In this document: piece by piece, positions 54,341-62,790 of the stretch
How the letters are laid out: every line of letters begins with the position of its first letter
Numbering within the stretch: the first letter of the stretch is position 1
NCBI GenBank assembly: GCA_963833195.1
Contig: CAWHXF010000027.1
Location: forward strand, 620,001 to 684,000
Length of the DNA stretch: 64,000 bases
Reading direction: 5' to 3'
Source of the DNA: Granulosicoccus sp963833195
GTDB taxonomy: Bacteria > Pseudomonadota > Gammaproteobacteria > Granulosicoccales > Granulosicoccaceae
Made by a program: the position numbers and the translations under genes
The notes under the pieces: model-generated
Seen by the model: only the letters and a program-made list of their open reading frames with translations
The model's database searches: none
What the model was told of the DNA's origin: nothing

Positions 54341-54766
54341 CTACGCCCGCCACGGGTTCTCGAACGCCACCCGCGCGGCGCGGAACTGCCGCTCGTTGCG
54401 CGTGAGAACGGTGAGCCCGCCGGCCACGGCCGTGCCCGCTATCAGCACGTCGAACAGGTGCTCATCGAGCGAGGTGCCGCGCGTGCGCGCATCGAGAGCG
54501 ATGCGTGCGCCGGCACTCGCCGCCGCGCCGTCGATCGGCAACACGCCGCCGAGACCGTCGATGAGGGTTCGATAGCGCATGGCGAAGAGCTCGCGCCGCC
54601 GTCCCTCGGGCATCAGTCCGAGACCGCGGTCGATCTCGAAGCGCGAGATCGCCGAGAGGAACAGGTCCGCCGGCGCCAGCGCCCCGACGAAGTCGAGCAA
54701 CGAGGCGTCCGGCGCCGTGCCGACAAGCTCCGACAGCACGTTCGTGTCGACCAGGTAGCGCGTCAC
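54341..54766 (-). CDS. vapC: VapC-family PIN toxin (module A)
   Basis: 141 aa. PIN residues are in place: Asp in YLVDTNVLSEL, Glu in SAISRFEIDRG, Asp in LDEHLFDVLIAGTAVA, then LTVLTRNERQFRAARV. It should be a Mg-dependent endoribonuclease acting on tRNA or rRNA. The GTG start at 54766 overlaps the antitoxin stop (GTGA). Confidence 0.92.
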   Translation of the reverse strand: MTRYLVDTNVLSELVGTAPDASLLDFVGALAPADLFLSAISRFEIDRGLGLMPEGRRRELFAMRYRTLIDGLGGVLPIDGAAASAGARIALDARTRGTSLDEHLFDVLIAGTAVAGGLTVLTRNERQFRAARVAFENPWRA

Positions 54767-55053
54767 GACGCCTCGCGCATCGACGCCTCGTCGTCGTCCG
54801 GCGCAGCAAGGTCACGGGCACGTGGGGACGGGCGCTCGATCACGGGCGGCTCGGCGAGCAACGCCAGCTCGTCGTCGTCGAGCGACGCGTTCATCGTCTC
54901 GAGCAGGCTGCCGAGCGAACGCGACGCGGTCGTCCTGGCCGCGCGCACCATGCGCCGCACGTACTCCTCGACCGAGATTCCCTCCCGCTTGGCCGCCTGG
55001 CGCAGCCAATCGTGATCCACCTCGTCGAGGCGTCTGATCGTCAGTGTCGGCAT
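54763..55053 (-). CDS. vapB: FitA/VapB-type RHH antitoxin (module A)
   Basis: 96 aa. An N-terminal ribbon-helix-helix (LTIRRLDEVDHDWLRQAAKR, GISVEEYVRRMVRAA) is of the FitA/VapB kind, followed by an acidic tail that should fill the toxin active site. It precedes and overlaps vapC, the normal order. The ATG at 55053 is used. Confidence 0.9.
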   Translation of the reverse strand: MPTLTIRRLDEVDHDWLRQAAKREGISVEEYVRRMVRAARTTASRSLGSLLETMNASLDDDELALLAEPPVIERPSPRARDLAAPDDDEASMREAS

Positions 55054-55312
55054 GTCGGAAATCTGCTAGCAGGCGATGCTAGCGTAGCACGGTCGCCGCC
55101 GGCCGCACGTGCCCTCGCAGCGCTACGTTCGGGACCGGATCGGCGATGCCGATCGATGACGACATTCGTCGCGAAGTCCGCGAAGCCGTTCGACGTGCCC
55201 ACCGTCCTGACGACGGTGGCCGAGGAAACCTTCTCCGGAGGGCTACGAGGTCTGCTTCTGGGCGCGCGAGGAGACCTACGCCGAGACCAACCGGATCGTC
55301 ATGGACCAAGGC

Positions 55313-55558
55313 GGCGCCTACGGCCTCGGCGTGCTCAAGGGCCGGGTCGCACCGGGTCAGTTCGCCGATCTCGCGGTCCTGTCCGCCGACTACCTGAGCG
55401 TTCCGGAGGGGGAGATCGCCGACATCGAGAGCGTGCTCACGATCAACGCGGGGCGGATCGTGCACGGGGCGGGACCGTTCGCCCATCTCGCGCCCGGGCT
55501 GCCCGAGGTCAGTCCGTCCTGGTCGCCCGTGGCCGTCCACGGCGGCTACGCGAGGTGA
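55313..55558 (+). pseudogene. C-terminal fragment of a YtcJ-type amidohydrolase
   Basis: LKGRVAPGQFADLAVLSADY, EIADIESVLTINAGRIVHGA and SPSWSPVAVHGGYAR match the end of secreted amidohydrolase_3 enzymes. The catalytic barrel is missing: upstream sequence (about 55242-55312, YEVCFWAREETYAETNRIV) belongs to no recognisable part of that family. Confidence 0.6.
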
Positions 55559-55576
55559 CGTTCGCGCGTCCCGCGA

Positions 55577-55687
55577 ATGTACGACTTCACCGTGCCCTCG
55601 ACGCTCAAGGCCTGGATCGACCACGTCGCCATCGCCGCTCAGACCTTCCGCTACACCTCGCAGGGGCCGCAGGGGCTGCTGCCTTGG
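55577..55687 (+). pseudogene. Internal fragment of an azoreductase/NAD(P)H flavodoxin
   Basis: MYDFTVPSTLKAWIDHVAIA and AQTFRYTSQGPQGLL match the middle of FMN-dependent azoreductases (AzoR). Neither end of the 200-residue enzyme is present. It abuts the amidohydrolase fragment on one side and an opposite-strand fragment on the other. Confidence 0.6.
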
Positions 55688-55714
55688 TCTGTCCGGCGGC
55701 CGGACCACCCCGGC

Positions 55715-55900
55715 CCCGGAACGATGCCGGGCCGCCGATCGCGCGCGAGTACAGCGCTGTGCCGTCCGTCTTGTCGAAGACGTGGAAGTGGCCATCGAGG
55801 TCGCCCGTCATGACGAGCCCGCCGGCGGTGGCCGTGACGCCCGCGAGCCCGGCCGCCTGCAGCCAGCGGCGCCGACCTGCCTCGCGCGGCGCCCTCGCGC
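55715..55900 (-). pseudogene. C-terminal fragment of a PQQ-type quinoprotein dehydrogenase
   Basis: GVTATAGGLVMTGDLDGHFH and VFDKTDGTALYSRAIGGP resemble a late propeller blade of methanol/ethanol dehydrogenase-like quinoproteins. The other blades are missing. It directly follows the isochorismatase gene on the same strand. Confidence 0.5.
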
Positions 55901-56644
55901 TCACGACTCGTCCCCGACGACGGCGTCGTTGATCGTGTTGCCGTAGACGCCCGTGTTCGGGCCATTGATGTGGGTGGCGTAGATCTGTCCGAGCGCCCGG
56001 CCCTCGGGCGTGTCCCAGGTGTCGAGCAGCTCGCTGCCGAGCATGATCCAGTTGGCGGTGGCCGCGCCCGCGTCGCGCAGCCGCATCAGCGCGGCCTGCT
56101 CGGCCTGCACGCTGTCCGAGCCGCTGATATCGGTGACGACGTAGACGTCGTAGCCGGCGCGCAGCAGGTCCAGCGACGTCAGCAGGGTGCAGTTGGCGGT
56201 CGAGATCCCGCCGATCATCACCTGGGTGCGACCGGTGGCCTCGAGCGCCTCGCGAAAGCCGCCGCTGGCCCAGGCGCTCGGCGTGGTGCGCTCGAACGGC
56301 CCGTCCTCGCCCGCCTTGTCCTTGATGACCGGATGCATGTCGCCGTAGAAGCCGCCCTCGTCGCCGAGCACGAGGATCGGGATGTCGTGGGACTCGGCGA
56401 TCCTGGTCATCGCGACGGCGTTGTTGAGCATGGCGTCGGTGTCGATGGTGTCCACCACCGGGTAGAGCCCGTCGGTGAAGTCGACCATGACGAGCACCGC
56501 GTTGTCGGGATCGATGCGCGACAGAGCGGCATTGCGCTCGGCCTCCGGAACCGGGGAGAGTTCCTGGCCGAATGCGGACGACGAGACCGGCAGGGCTACC
56601 GCGAAGGCCGCGCCGGTCGGGAAGGGGGCCGGTGAATGCGTCAT
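55901..56644 (-). CDS. Secreted isochorismatase-family hydrolase
   Basis: 247 aa from the ATG at 56644, where GGAG lies upstream. A signal-like start (FPTGAAFAVALPVSSSAFGQ) precedes the cysteine-hydrolase fold: Asp in NAVLVMVDFTDGLYPVVDTI and the catalytic Cys in GGISTANCTLLTSLDLLRAG. Isochorismatase-like enzymes usually act in the cytoplasm, so an exported form is unusual. A longer relative lies at 61919. The substrate is unknown. Confidence 0.82.
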   Translation of the reverse strand: MTHSPAPFPTGAAFAVALPVSSSAFGQELSPVPEAERNAALSRIDPDNAVLVMVDFTDGLYPVVDTIDTDAMLNNAVAMTRIAESHDIPILVLGDEGGFYGDMHPVIKDKAGEDGPFERTTPSAWASGGFREALEATGRTQVMIGGISTANCTLLTSLDLLRAGYDVYVVTDISGSDSVQAEQAALMRLRDAGAATANWIMLGSELLDTWDTPEGRALGQIYATHINGPNTGVYGNTINDAVVGDES

Positions 56645-56750
56645 GGGAAGGAGTGCTCCGATGGGTCCGGGTGAAGGCCACAAGGGTCGACGAGGAATAG
56701 CGGTGATCGCACTGAACGCGCTGCTGCGGCGGGCGGTGAGGCCCGGGGCG

Positions 56751-57098
56751 TCATTCGCCCTCGCCGAGGAAGGCGGCGACGCGCTCGGCGACGGCCTTCG
56801 GGTTCTCGTCGCCGATCCAATGACCGGCTCGTGGAATGACGAAGGTCTCCAGGTCAGTCGTCACGGGCGACCAGATCTGCTCCATCGCCGGCCCGGAAGA
56901 GGCTTCGCCGCCCACGGCGAGGACGGGCATCGGCAGCGGCGTATCGGCCAGGGGCGCGTTGTCCTCGGCGTCCTGCCAGACGGCGGCGTAGTAGGCGATG
57001 CCCGCTCGCAACGCTCCGGGCTTTCGCACCTCGCGAAGGTACAGGCCGAAGTGCTCGTCCGAGACGGCGGACGTCCCCTGGAAGGAGATGTGATGGAA
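56751..57098 (-). pseudogene. C-terminal half of an alpha/beta hydrolase
   Basis: The frame reads HFGLYLREVRKPGALRAGIA, PMPVLAVGGEASSG and then VIPRAGHWIGDENPKAVAER, the cap and C-terminal His region of epoxide-hydrolase-like enzymes. The nucleophile half is absent: at about 57100 the sequence switches to an AraC fragment on the other strand. Confidence 0.6.
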
Positions 57099-57105
57099 AT
57101 CGGAT

Positions 57106-57243
57106 CGAAGAGTACGTGCACACGCACCTGCATGAGCCGATCGGCGTCGAGACGCTGGCGCGGGCGTGTCGGCGGGTGCTGGGCGCAGCGCCGGTGGAGG
57201 TGCGAGCGTCGGCACGCGCGCCCGGGCGCGGTCGCGGGGACTG
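57106..57243 (+). pseudogene. AraC-type HTH fragment
   Basis: EEYVHTHLHEPIGVETLARA matches the opening of the AraC/XylS DNA-binding domain (the YI..HL.EPLSVEDLA pattern). The following sequence loses homology after one helix. It has no start and no effector domain. Confidence 0.5.
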
Positions 57244-57470
57244 ACCGGGAGCGGGCGCATCGGTCCGCGCCGCAGGTCGTCCACGCCGTCTTGAAGGCGG
57301 GGCCGGGGGCTCGGGTAGGCCTCGAAGCGGATCTGCTTCGGGGTGTCGGTCGAAGGGAAGGTGTTCGCTGAGGCGGGCTGGCGCGTTCGCAGCGTTGACG
57401 CCCGCGCCATCGGGCGTCGCGGGTTCCGCGGGGAGCGGTCCTCACGAAAGCCGTCGCAGCGGCGAGCGGC

Positions 57471-57875
57471 TCAGGCGTCGGTGGCCGTCCAGTCCTCGAC
57501 GATCAGGCCTTCGACATCCGAGAAGCCACGCCCATCGGACGTCACCACCGGTAGTGCCAGGGAGAGCGCGTGGCCGGCGATCTGCCGATCGTAGGTTCGT
57601 CGTTTCGGGCGAGGCAGAGATGCCATCACCCGCCCGAACCCGGTGGCCGCGCCCGCGTCGAAGGGCAGCACCGGAATGAGCTCCAGGAAAGGCTCGGCCG
57701 ACAACCTATCCCCGTACCCGGACTGCCAGCCGTGTTCGAGCTCGCCCAGCGTGATGGCGGAAATCACGAGTTCGCCGGTCGAGAAGGTCTCGAGGCGCTC
57801 CAGCAACGCCGCGTCTCGCCCGCGCATGGCATGGAGCAGTATGTTGGTGTCGAGCATGTAGCGCGGTCCGGGCAC
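57471..57875 (-). CDS. vapC: VapC-family PIN toxin (module B)
   Basis: 134 aa from the GTG at 57875; a TTG at 57890 overlapping the antitoxin stop (TTGA) would add 5 residues. PIN features: YMLDTNILLHAMRGRDAALL, VISAITLGELEHGWQSGYGD, TYDRQIAGHALSLALPVVTS and DGRGFSDVEGLIVEDW. It is the classical VapC shape of VagD-like toxins with an AbrB-type partner. Confidence 0.9.
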   Translation of the reverse strand: MPGPRYMLDTNILLHAMRGRDAALLERLETFSTGELVISAITLGELEHGWQSGYGDRLSAEPFLELIPVLPFDAGAATGFGRVMASLPRPKRRTYDRQIAGHALSLALPVVTSDGRGFSDVEGLIVEDWTATDA

Positions 57876-57886
57876 GGGCGCTTCGA

Positions 57887-58168
57887 TCAATCGTCCGGTT
57901 CGTTGCTCGATCGGCCGGGCGGCCAACCGCGCTCCTGATCCTCGCCCGCCTCGCGCTCGAAACCCTGCATCGCCTCGCCCATCTGCCGAATCGCCGCTGC
58001 CAGTCCCGTCAGTCTGCGTCGTGCAGGCCGCACGACCACCTCGTCGCCACGGCGCAAGAGCTCCACTTCGATGTCTTCCGGAAAGGCGAGGTCTTTCGGA
58101 ATCCTGACTGCCTGCGATGCGCCGTTCCGGTAGAGGCGGGTTCGGTAGGGCGATTCGGCTTCGTTCAT
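57887..58168 (-). CDS. vapB: AbrB/VapB-type antitoxin (module B)
   Basis: 93 aa from the ATG at 58168 with AGGAGA upstream. A swapped-hairpin AbrB domain (RTRLYRNGASQAVRIPKDLA, IEVELLRRGDEVVVRPARRR) is followed by an acidic, Gln-rich C-terminus that should bind VapC. This is a different antitoxin fold from module A, so the modules are not duplicates. Confidence 0.9.
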   Translation of the reverse strand: MNEAESPYRTRLYRNGASQAVRIPKDLAFPEDIEVELLRRGDEVVVRPARRRLTGLAAAIRQMGEAMQGFEREAGEDQERGWPPGRSSNEPDD

Positions 58169-58232
58169 CAACGGATCTCCTGGGCCCGGCTCCCGCTGCC
58201 CGGTGAAGCCTATGCGATCCGGAGCGGCACGT

Positions 58233-59063
58233 CTATCCCGAAGGATAGATGCGGATTCGCAGCGCGGTCCCCACCCATCGGCACCACCGGGAACGACCCG
58301 GGTCGTCGTCGCCCGACGAGGCACCGAAGCGCGACGCGATCACCGGCGTCCACGGTGCGTCGGCGAACCCGTAGGAGACGATGCCTGCGAGAAAGCCCGC
58401 GCCGAGGTCGTTCTCGGTCGGACGCACGTATAGCGCCTCCGAGATCGTCGGCCCGAGCCGCGCACGCACGACGGCACCGTCGAAGTCGAAGCGCACGTTC
58501 GGCCCGTTCCGGATCGACACGAGGCGCACGGCACCGTAGTGCAGCTCCTGACGGCCCAGACGCGCGAAGGCGTCGTGCGGGGATCCGCCGACCAGGTCCC
58601 CGAACGCGAGCTCCGCGAATAGCTGGTGCACGTCCGGGCCGTCGTCGTCGGCCGGGGAGGGCAGGAACCGGCGATCGCCTACGTCGTCGTACTTGAGCGC
58701 ACCGTACAGGCGCGCCCGGTCGCCGAACGAGAGCGCGACGTGAGGGTTCGCGCGCACGTGCACCGACGAGTCCTCGCCGGGGAAGTCGCCGAACGACTCG
58801 TCGTCGAAGCGCTCGACGCCGAGGAGACCGTCGAAGGCGAACGTCAGATAAGTCGAGCCGTCCGCGTTCAGCGGCAACCGCTTGAGCCCGTCGAGCGCGC
58901 GTCGCTCGTCCTCGGGCACGTCCGCGAGCCAGGCCCAGTCCTCATCCTGGCGAAGCACCGCGGTGGTCGGGTTCGTCGTCCCGCGCCCGGCACGGGTCCT
59001 GACCGCGTGGGCGGTCGCCTCGTTCGTGGCGGCCGCGACGCGCGCGATTCTCGCTGTCGACAC
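58233..59063 (-). pseudogene. Truncated alginate-export-like outer membrane barrel
   Basis: 276 codons. DEDWAWLADVPEDERRALDG, LKRLPLNADGSTYLTFAFDG, RARLYGALKYDDVGD and LGRQELHYGAVRLVSIRNGP, then NVRFDFDGA, match the AlgE-like alginate_exp family. The N-terminus (STARIARVAAATNEATAHAV) is not a signal peptide, and the C-terminal strands are lost after WTPVIASRFGASSG. A working barrel would need about 150 or more further residues. Confidence 0.6.
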
Positions 59064-59521
59064 GACGGTGCGGACGAACCCCGGGGCCGGCTACTCGTCG
59101 TTCATGTCAAGTGAACGGACCACGTCCATCGACGCCGTCGTTTCAAACGCAGCGGGACGGATCGGGGATCTCGACACCTCGCTTCATCGCGACGCACCCG
59201 TGTCGGGACGGCAACCCGCGCGGCGGCGGAGAGCTCATCAATGCCATCGTTGGCTGCGGCCGGGTCGTAAGCGATCCGTCCTGCACAGGTGGATTCGGGT
59301 TGACGGGCTGGCGATCGTGGTCATCCCTTCAAGACGTTCACCGCCCTCATGTCGAACCCCAGGCATCCGCCACGTACCGCTGCCGAGCGGGAGGAGTCCT
59401 CCGCCGCCTACATCACCGGTCTCTCACGCAGATTGACGCGCGTCCTCACGCAGATTGTCGCGCGACAGCCGGGGCTGTCCATGAAGGCGAAGGCTACTGT
59501 CCCCGTTCCAGTCACCAGCGA
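59064..59521. other. Gap with no recognisable gene
   Basis: About 460 bp before the AT-rich repeat cluster. Short Arg/Pro-rich frames only. Nothing resembling a known protein or RNA was seen. Confidence 0.4.
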
Positions 59522-59651
59522 GTATAGATAAAGTATAGTCGAGTATAATGTTTCCCATGAGAGAGGTTGCGGACGTTCATCCCCGATGTCGAACCGATGC
59601 TTCACATGCGAAGCCGTCCGAAGATGTATAATTCTTGTATAGTTTGGTATA
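59522..59651. repeat. Two clusters of three phased GTATA repeats
   Basis: GTATA occurs at 59522, 59533 and 59543, and again at 59626, 59637 and 59647. Spacing is 11 then 10 bp in both clusters, and the clusters are 104 bp apart. The last box of cluster 1 and the first of cluster 2 read TATAAT. Ten- to eleven-base spacing puts all boxes on one face of the helix. The area is sharply AT-rich. It directly precedes the ATPase gene start at 59664. Confidence 0.75.
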
Positions 59652-59663
59652 GAGAGCGTCCGA

Positions 59664-60821
59664 GTGGCACCGATCTTTCGACGTACGGCGTTGGCCGACG
59701 ATCTGGCGCAACGCCTGCTCGTCGATTCGGGACCCTCGGCGATCGCCTCGGGGCTTTTCCTGGCGGCACCCAGGCGCACGGGCAAGACCACGTTTCTCGT
59801 CCATGACCTGACTCCGGCACTGAGCGAGGCGGGGGCGTTCGTGGTGTACATCGATCTGTGGCGAGACGTCGAGCGCGATCCGGCCGAGGTGATCGTCGGG
59901 GCGTTGTCCGCGGCGCTCGCCGAGGAGCGCGGTGCGATGTCGCGCGTCGCGCGAGGACTTGCCGCGATAGAGAGCATCAGCGCGGCAGGTGTGTTGTCGG
60001 TGACCGTGAAGGCGGATGACGGGGGCACGACGAGCGTGTCCATCACGGACGCGCTCCTGGCGCTCTCGGATGCACTCGACGCCACGATCGTGCTGATCGT
60101 CGACGAGGCGCAGCACGCGCTCACGAGCGCGGCCGGTTCGAAGGCCTTGTTCGCGTTGAAGGCCGCACGCGACGCGCTGAACATCGGACCGGAGCGCGTG
60201 CACGGGTTGCGCATCGTGGCCACGGGGTCGAACCGCGACAAGCTCGCGGTGCTACGCAACTCGAAGGACCAAGCGTTCTTCGGCGCGCCGCTGAGCAGCT
60301 TTCCGCCGCTGGGCGAGGACTACGTCCGCTGGTTCGTGGAGCTGCGGGGGCTGACCGACGTACTCGATGTCCGCGAGGCCACCCGCATGTTCGAACGGGC
60401 CGGGCACCGGCCCGAGTTCCTGTCGGCCGCCACGGATGCCGCCGTGTACGAGATCGGTCAGGACCGATCGACCCTCGCGGCTCGCATCGAGGCGGCATTG
60501 GATGATGAGGTCCGGGCGGCAGACGAGGCACAGCTCGCGCTGGTGCGTGGCCTGCCGCCGTTGCAGTCCGCCGTGCTGCGCGAGATGGCGTCGAAGGGCA
60601 GCGCTTACGCGCCGTTCGAAGGGGCCACCATGCAGCGCTACGCGCAGATCATCGAGCGCATCGCGCCGCATGGCACGATCGTGCCGAGCGATACCAACGT
60701 GCAGGCGGCGCTGCGCGGGCTGAAGAAGAAGGGGTTGATCTGGCGAGCGGTGCGCGGGGTGTACGCGCTGGAGGATTCGCGGCTCGCGGACCTGATGCGT
60801 GCGGACGCGATGATTCGGTAG
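59664..60821 (+). CDS. AAA-type ATPase with winged-helix tail, function unknown
   Basis: 385 aa from a GTG at 59664 with GAGAG 7 bases before. Walker A is FLAAPRRTGKTTFLV (Lys41), Walker B TIVLIVDEAQHAL (Asp147-Glu148), and a sensor-like RIVATGSNRDKL follows. The C-terminal third (ALRGLKKKGLIWRAVRGVYA) looks like a winged helix. This is the layout of orphan P-loop ATPases that act in DNA-linked or regulatory processes. It stands alone between the GTATA clusters and a transposase remnant, and no partner gene is evident. Codon use and GC content are slightly lower than in its neighbours, suggesting acquisition. Confidence 0.75.
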   Translation: MAPIFRRTALADDLAQRLLVDSGPSAIASGLFLAAPRRTGKTTFLVHDLTPALSEAGAFVVYIDLWRDVERDPAEVIVGALSAALAEERGAMSRVARGLAAIESISAAGVLSVTVKADDGGTTSVSITDALLALSDALDATIVLIVDEAQHALTSAAGSKALFALKAARDALNIGPERVHGLRIVATGSNRDKLAVLRNSKDQAFFGAPLSSFPPLGEDYVRWFVELRGLTDVLDVREATRMFERAGHRPEFLSAATDAAVYEIGQDRSTLAARIEAALDDEVRAADEAQLALVRGLPPLQSAVLREMASKGSAYAPFEGATMQRYAQIIERIAPHGTIVPSDTNVQAALRGLKKKGLIWRAVRGVYALEDSRLADLMRADAMIR

Positions 60822-60871
60822 CCGGTCGCGTAGCCTTCCAGCCACTACTTACTCATGAGTGGCGAGTTCGG

Positions 60872-61355
60872 TCACGCTGCGAACGCCCAGTCGCCAGGCG
60901 CCTCCGGGCGCTGCCGCTCGGCGATGAATGTCGCCAGGTCGTCGCTCTCGCCGCCGACGATGTGGAATTGCGGTAGTTCGTCGGCTTCCAGTCCTCCACG
61001 CACGGAGTGCTCGACGAGCACCAAGCGCACGACCCGTGCGGCAGGCTTCCACAGCAGATCCACCGTGCGCACGCGCTAGCGTCACGTTGCGCTCGGCGTA
61101 GACCGGGCTTGGGATCGTCTGGACCTTCGTGGCGCTCGAGAACAGCCGGGCGAGCTTGACCTTCTTGCCGTAGATCCCGGGGCGGCCGCGGTGGCGATTG
61201 CCGCGAATCTCCGGCGCGCTGTGATAGGCCACCGCGTTGGAGCGTGCCCGGGACATCAGATGGTGGCCGTCCTCGAGCAGCCCCTTGATGATCGGTCCGT
61301 TTCCGGTAGGGCGAGTGAAGGGGTTGCGGCGGACGAGGCACCGATGCGATCGCAT
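60872..61355 (-). pseudogene. Transposase remnant (DDE superfamily)
   Basis: The minus strand reads HHLMSRARSNAVAYHSAPEI, RGRPGIYGKKVKLARLF, PSPVYAERNVTL, then after a one-base slip near 61075 TVDLLWKPAARVVRLVLVEH. This is the middle of a DDE transposase family seen in IS4/IS701-like elements. Both ends are missing and no inverted repeats were found. The last 40 codons (60872-60990) are unrelated to the transposase. Confidence 0.65.
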
Positions 61356-61498
61356 TTGGTGAAGAAGCGCATCTCTCGTCGCGGCGACACCTCGTGCCGG
61401 AGCTGACTATCCGTGTCCCGCCGGGATCTATAAAAGCCAGGGTCGACGACTCACTGTCGCCACTGTAATGATAGTCGGTGTTGCATTAAGCGATCGCT

Positions 61499-61533
61499 CG
61501 CCAACACCGGTTCCGAACGAGCCGGTGTTGGCG
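61499..61533. other. Strong stem-loop in the gap before the second isochorismatase gene
   Basis: CGCCAACACCGG (61499-61510) pairs perfectly with CCGGTGTTGGCG (61522-61533) around an 11-base loop. No T-run follows on either strand. It may be a terminator, a protein site or an IS end. The rest of 61356-61918 (about 560 bp) shows no gene I can recognise. Confidence 0.5.
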
Positions 61534-61918
61534 TGAATCCCGACGACGCGTGTCGTCCGCGCGGCCGGCGCAGACGTCCATCGAGTGGATTCGACGTAGG
61601 GGCGGATCGACGTTCCCGGTCCAACGAGCGCGCCCTCGAAGGAGGCGTGAACCGCGCCGACGGACGGGCGTCGGGCGGTCGACCCCTCGATATCGGGTCG
61701 ATCTTTCGGATTGCGCGGAGTCACCCGAACTCGGCACTGTTTGTCGCCATACCGACGACAGTGATTCGTAGATCACGGCGTTTACCGGGACGCGCACGGC
61801 GTCGATAGTCCGTCCACGGCACGCGACATCGGTGCTTCTTCTACCGGTCCGCACCGTCCGACTCGGATCCCCCTGGGGACCGTCTTCATCGACCTCGAAC
61901 CCACGGACACGCATCACC

Positions 61919-62758
61919 ATGAACGCACCGCTTCGCACCGCCTTCGCCGTCTCGGCCTTGACCCTTGCGCTCGCAGGCGTCGCCGCCGCGCAGGACAACC
62001 GGCCCGCGGACATTGTCAGTCCGATCTCCGACGGCGTCGCGCCGCTGCTCGTCGATCACGACGAGGCCGAGGCCGCCGGCCGGTTCGGCTACGACAAGCC
62101 CACCCCGGGCAACTCGGTCATGGTCTTCATCGACCACCAGATCGGCCTGATGGCCGGCGTCCGGGACTTCTCCTCGCTCGCCGAATACAAGAGCAACGTC
62201 GTGGGCCTGGCCAAGATGGCGAAGGCCATGAACATCCCCGTGATCCTGACCACGTCGAACGCGCAGTGGCAGAACGGTGACATCCTGCCCGAGCTCAAGG
62301 AAATCTTCCCGGATCAGCCGATCATCCGGCGTACCGGGATCATCAACGCCTACGAGGACCCGACGTTCCGCAGCGAACTGAAGACGCTGATGGAGAAAAG
62401 CGATCGCACACACGTGATCGTCTCGGGCGTGACGCTCGGCACGTGCGTGGCCTTCCCGACGCTATCGATGCTCAACGACGGCATCGGCACGATCATCCCG
62501 GTCATCGACGCCTCGGGCGCCTGGAGCGAGTACGAGGCCCAGGCCGCCATGTCGCGCATGAGTGCCGCGGGGGCCGAGCTCCAGACCGTCTTCGCGCTCG
62601 GCGCCGAGCTGCAGGCCGACTGGAAGCGAGAGAGTGGCATGGCGATGCTCGATCCGTTCACGAACAACCTGCCGGAATACGGCTTCGTTCTGCAGAACTT
62701 CTGGAACAACGCGAACGACAAGCTCGTGCCCGACCCGTTCGGGATGGTCGCCAACTGA
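61919..62758 (+). CDS. Secreted isochorismatase-family hydrolase, long form
   Basis: 279 aa from the ATG at 61919. A clear signal peptide (LRTAFAVSALTLALAGVAAA, then QDN) precedes the cysteine-hydrolase domain: Asp in SVMVFIDHQIGLMAGVRDFS and Cys in VSGVTLGTCVAFPTLSMLND. At the position of the usual catalytic Lys the sequence is IIRRTGIINAYED, so Arg may replace it. Relatives of this YcaC-like kind are usually cytoplasmic. It is followed 32 bp later by the NADP-binding gene and is probably co-transcribed. Confidence 0.87.
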   Translation: MNAPLRTAFAVSALTLALAGVAAAQDNRPADIVSPISDGVAPLLVDHDEAEAAGRFGYDKPTPGNSVMVFIDHQIGLMAGVRDFSSLAEYKSNVVGLAKMAKAMNIPVILTTSNAQWQNGDILPELKEIFPDQPIIRRTGIINAYEDPTFRSELKTLMEKSDRTHVIVSGVTLGTCVAFPTLSMLNDGIGTIIPVIDASGAWSEYEAQAAMSRMSAAGAELQTVFALGAELQADWKRESGMAMLDPFTNNLPEYGFVLQNFWNNANDKLVPDPFGMVAN

Positions 62759-62790
62759 GCCGTCCGCGAACACCACGAAGGAGTACGGAC

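Noticed and set aside
59664..61355. The AAA ATPase and following ORFs as a Tn7/IS21-type transposon
   Set aside because: The ATPase lacks IstB/TnsC-like motifs I could recognise, the transposase remnant is of another type and on the other strand, and no inverted ends were found.
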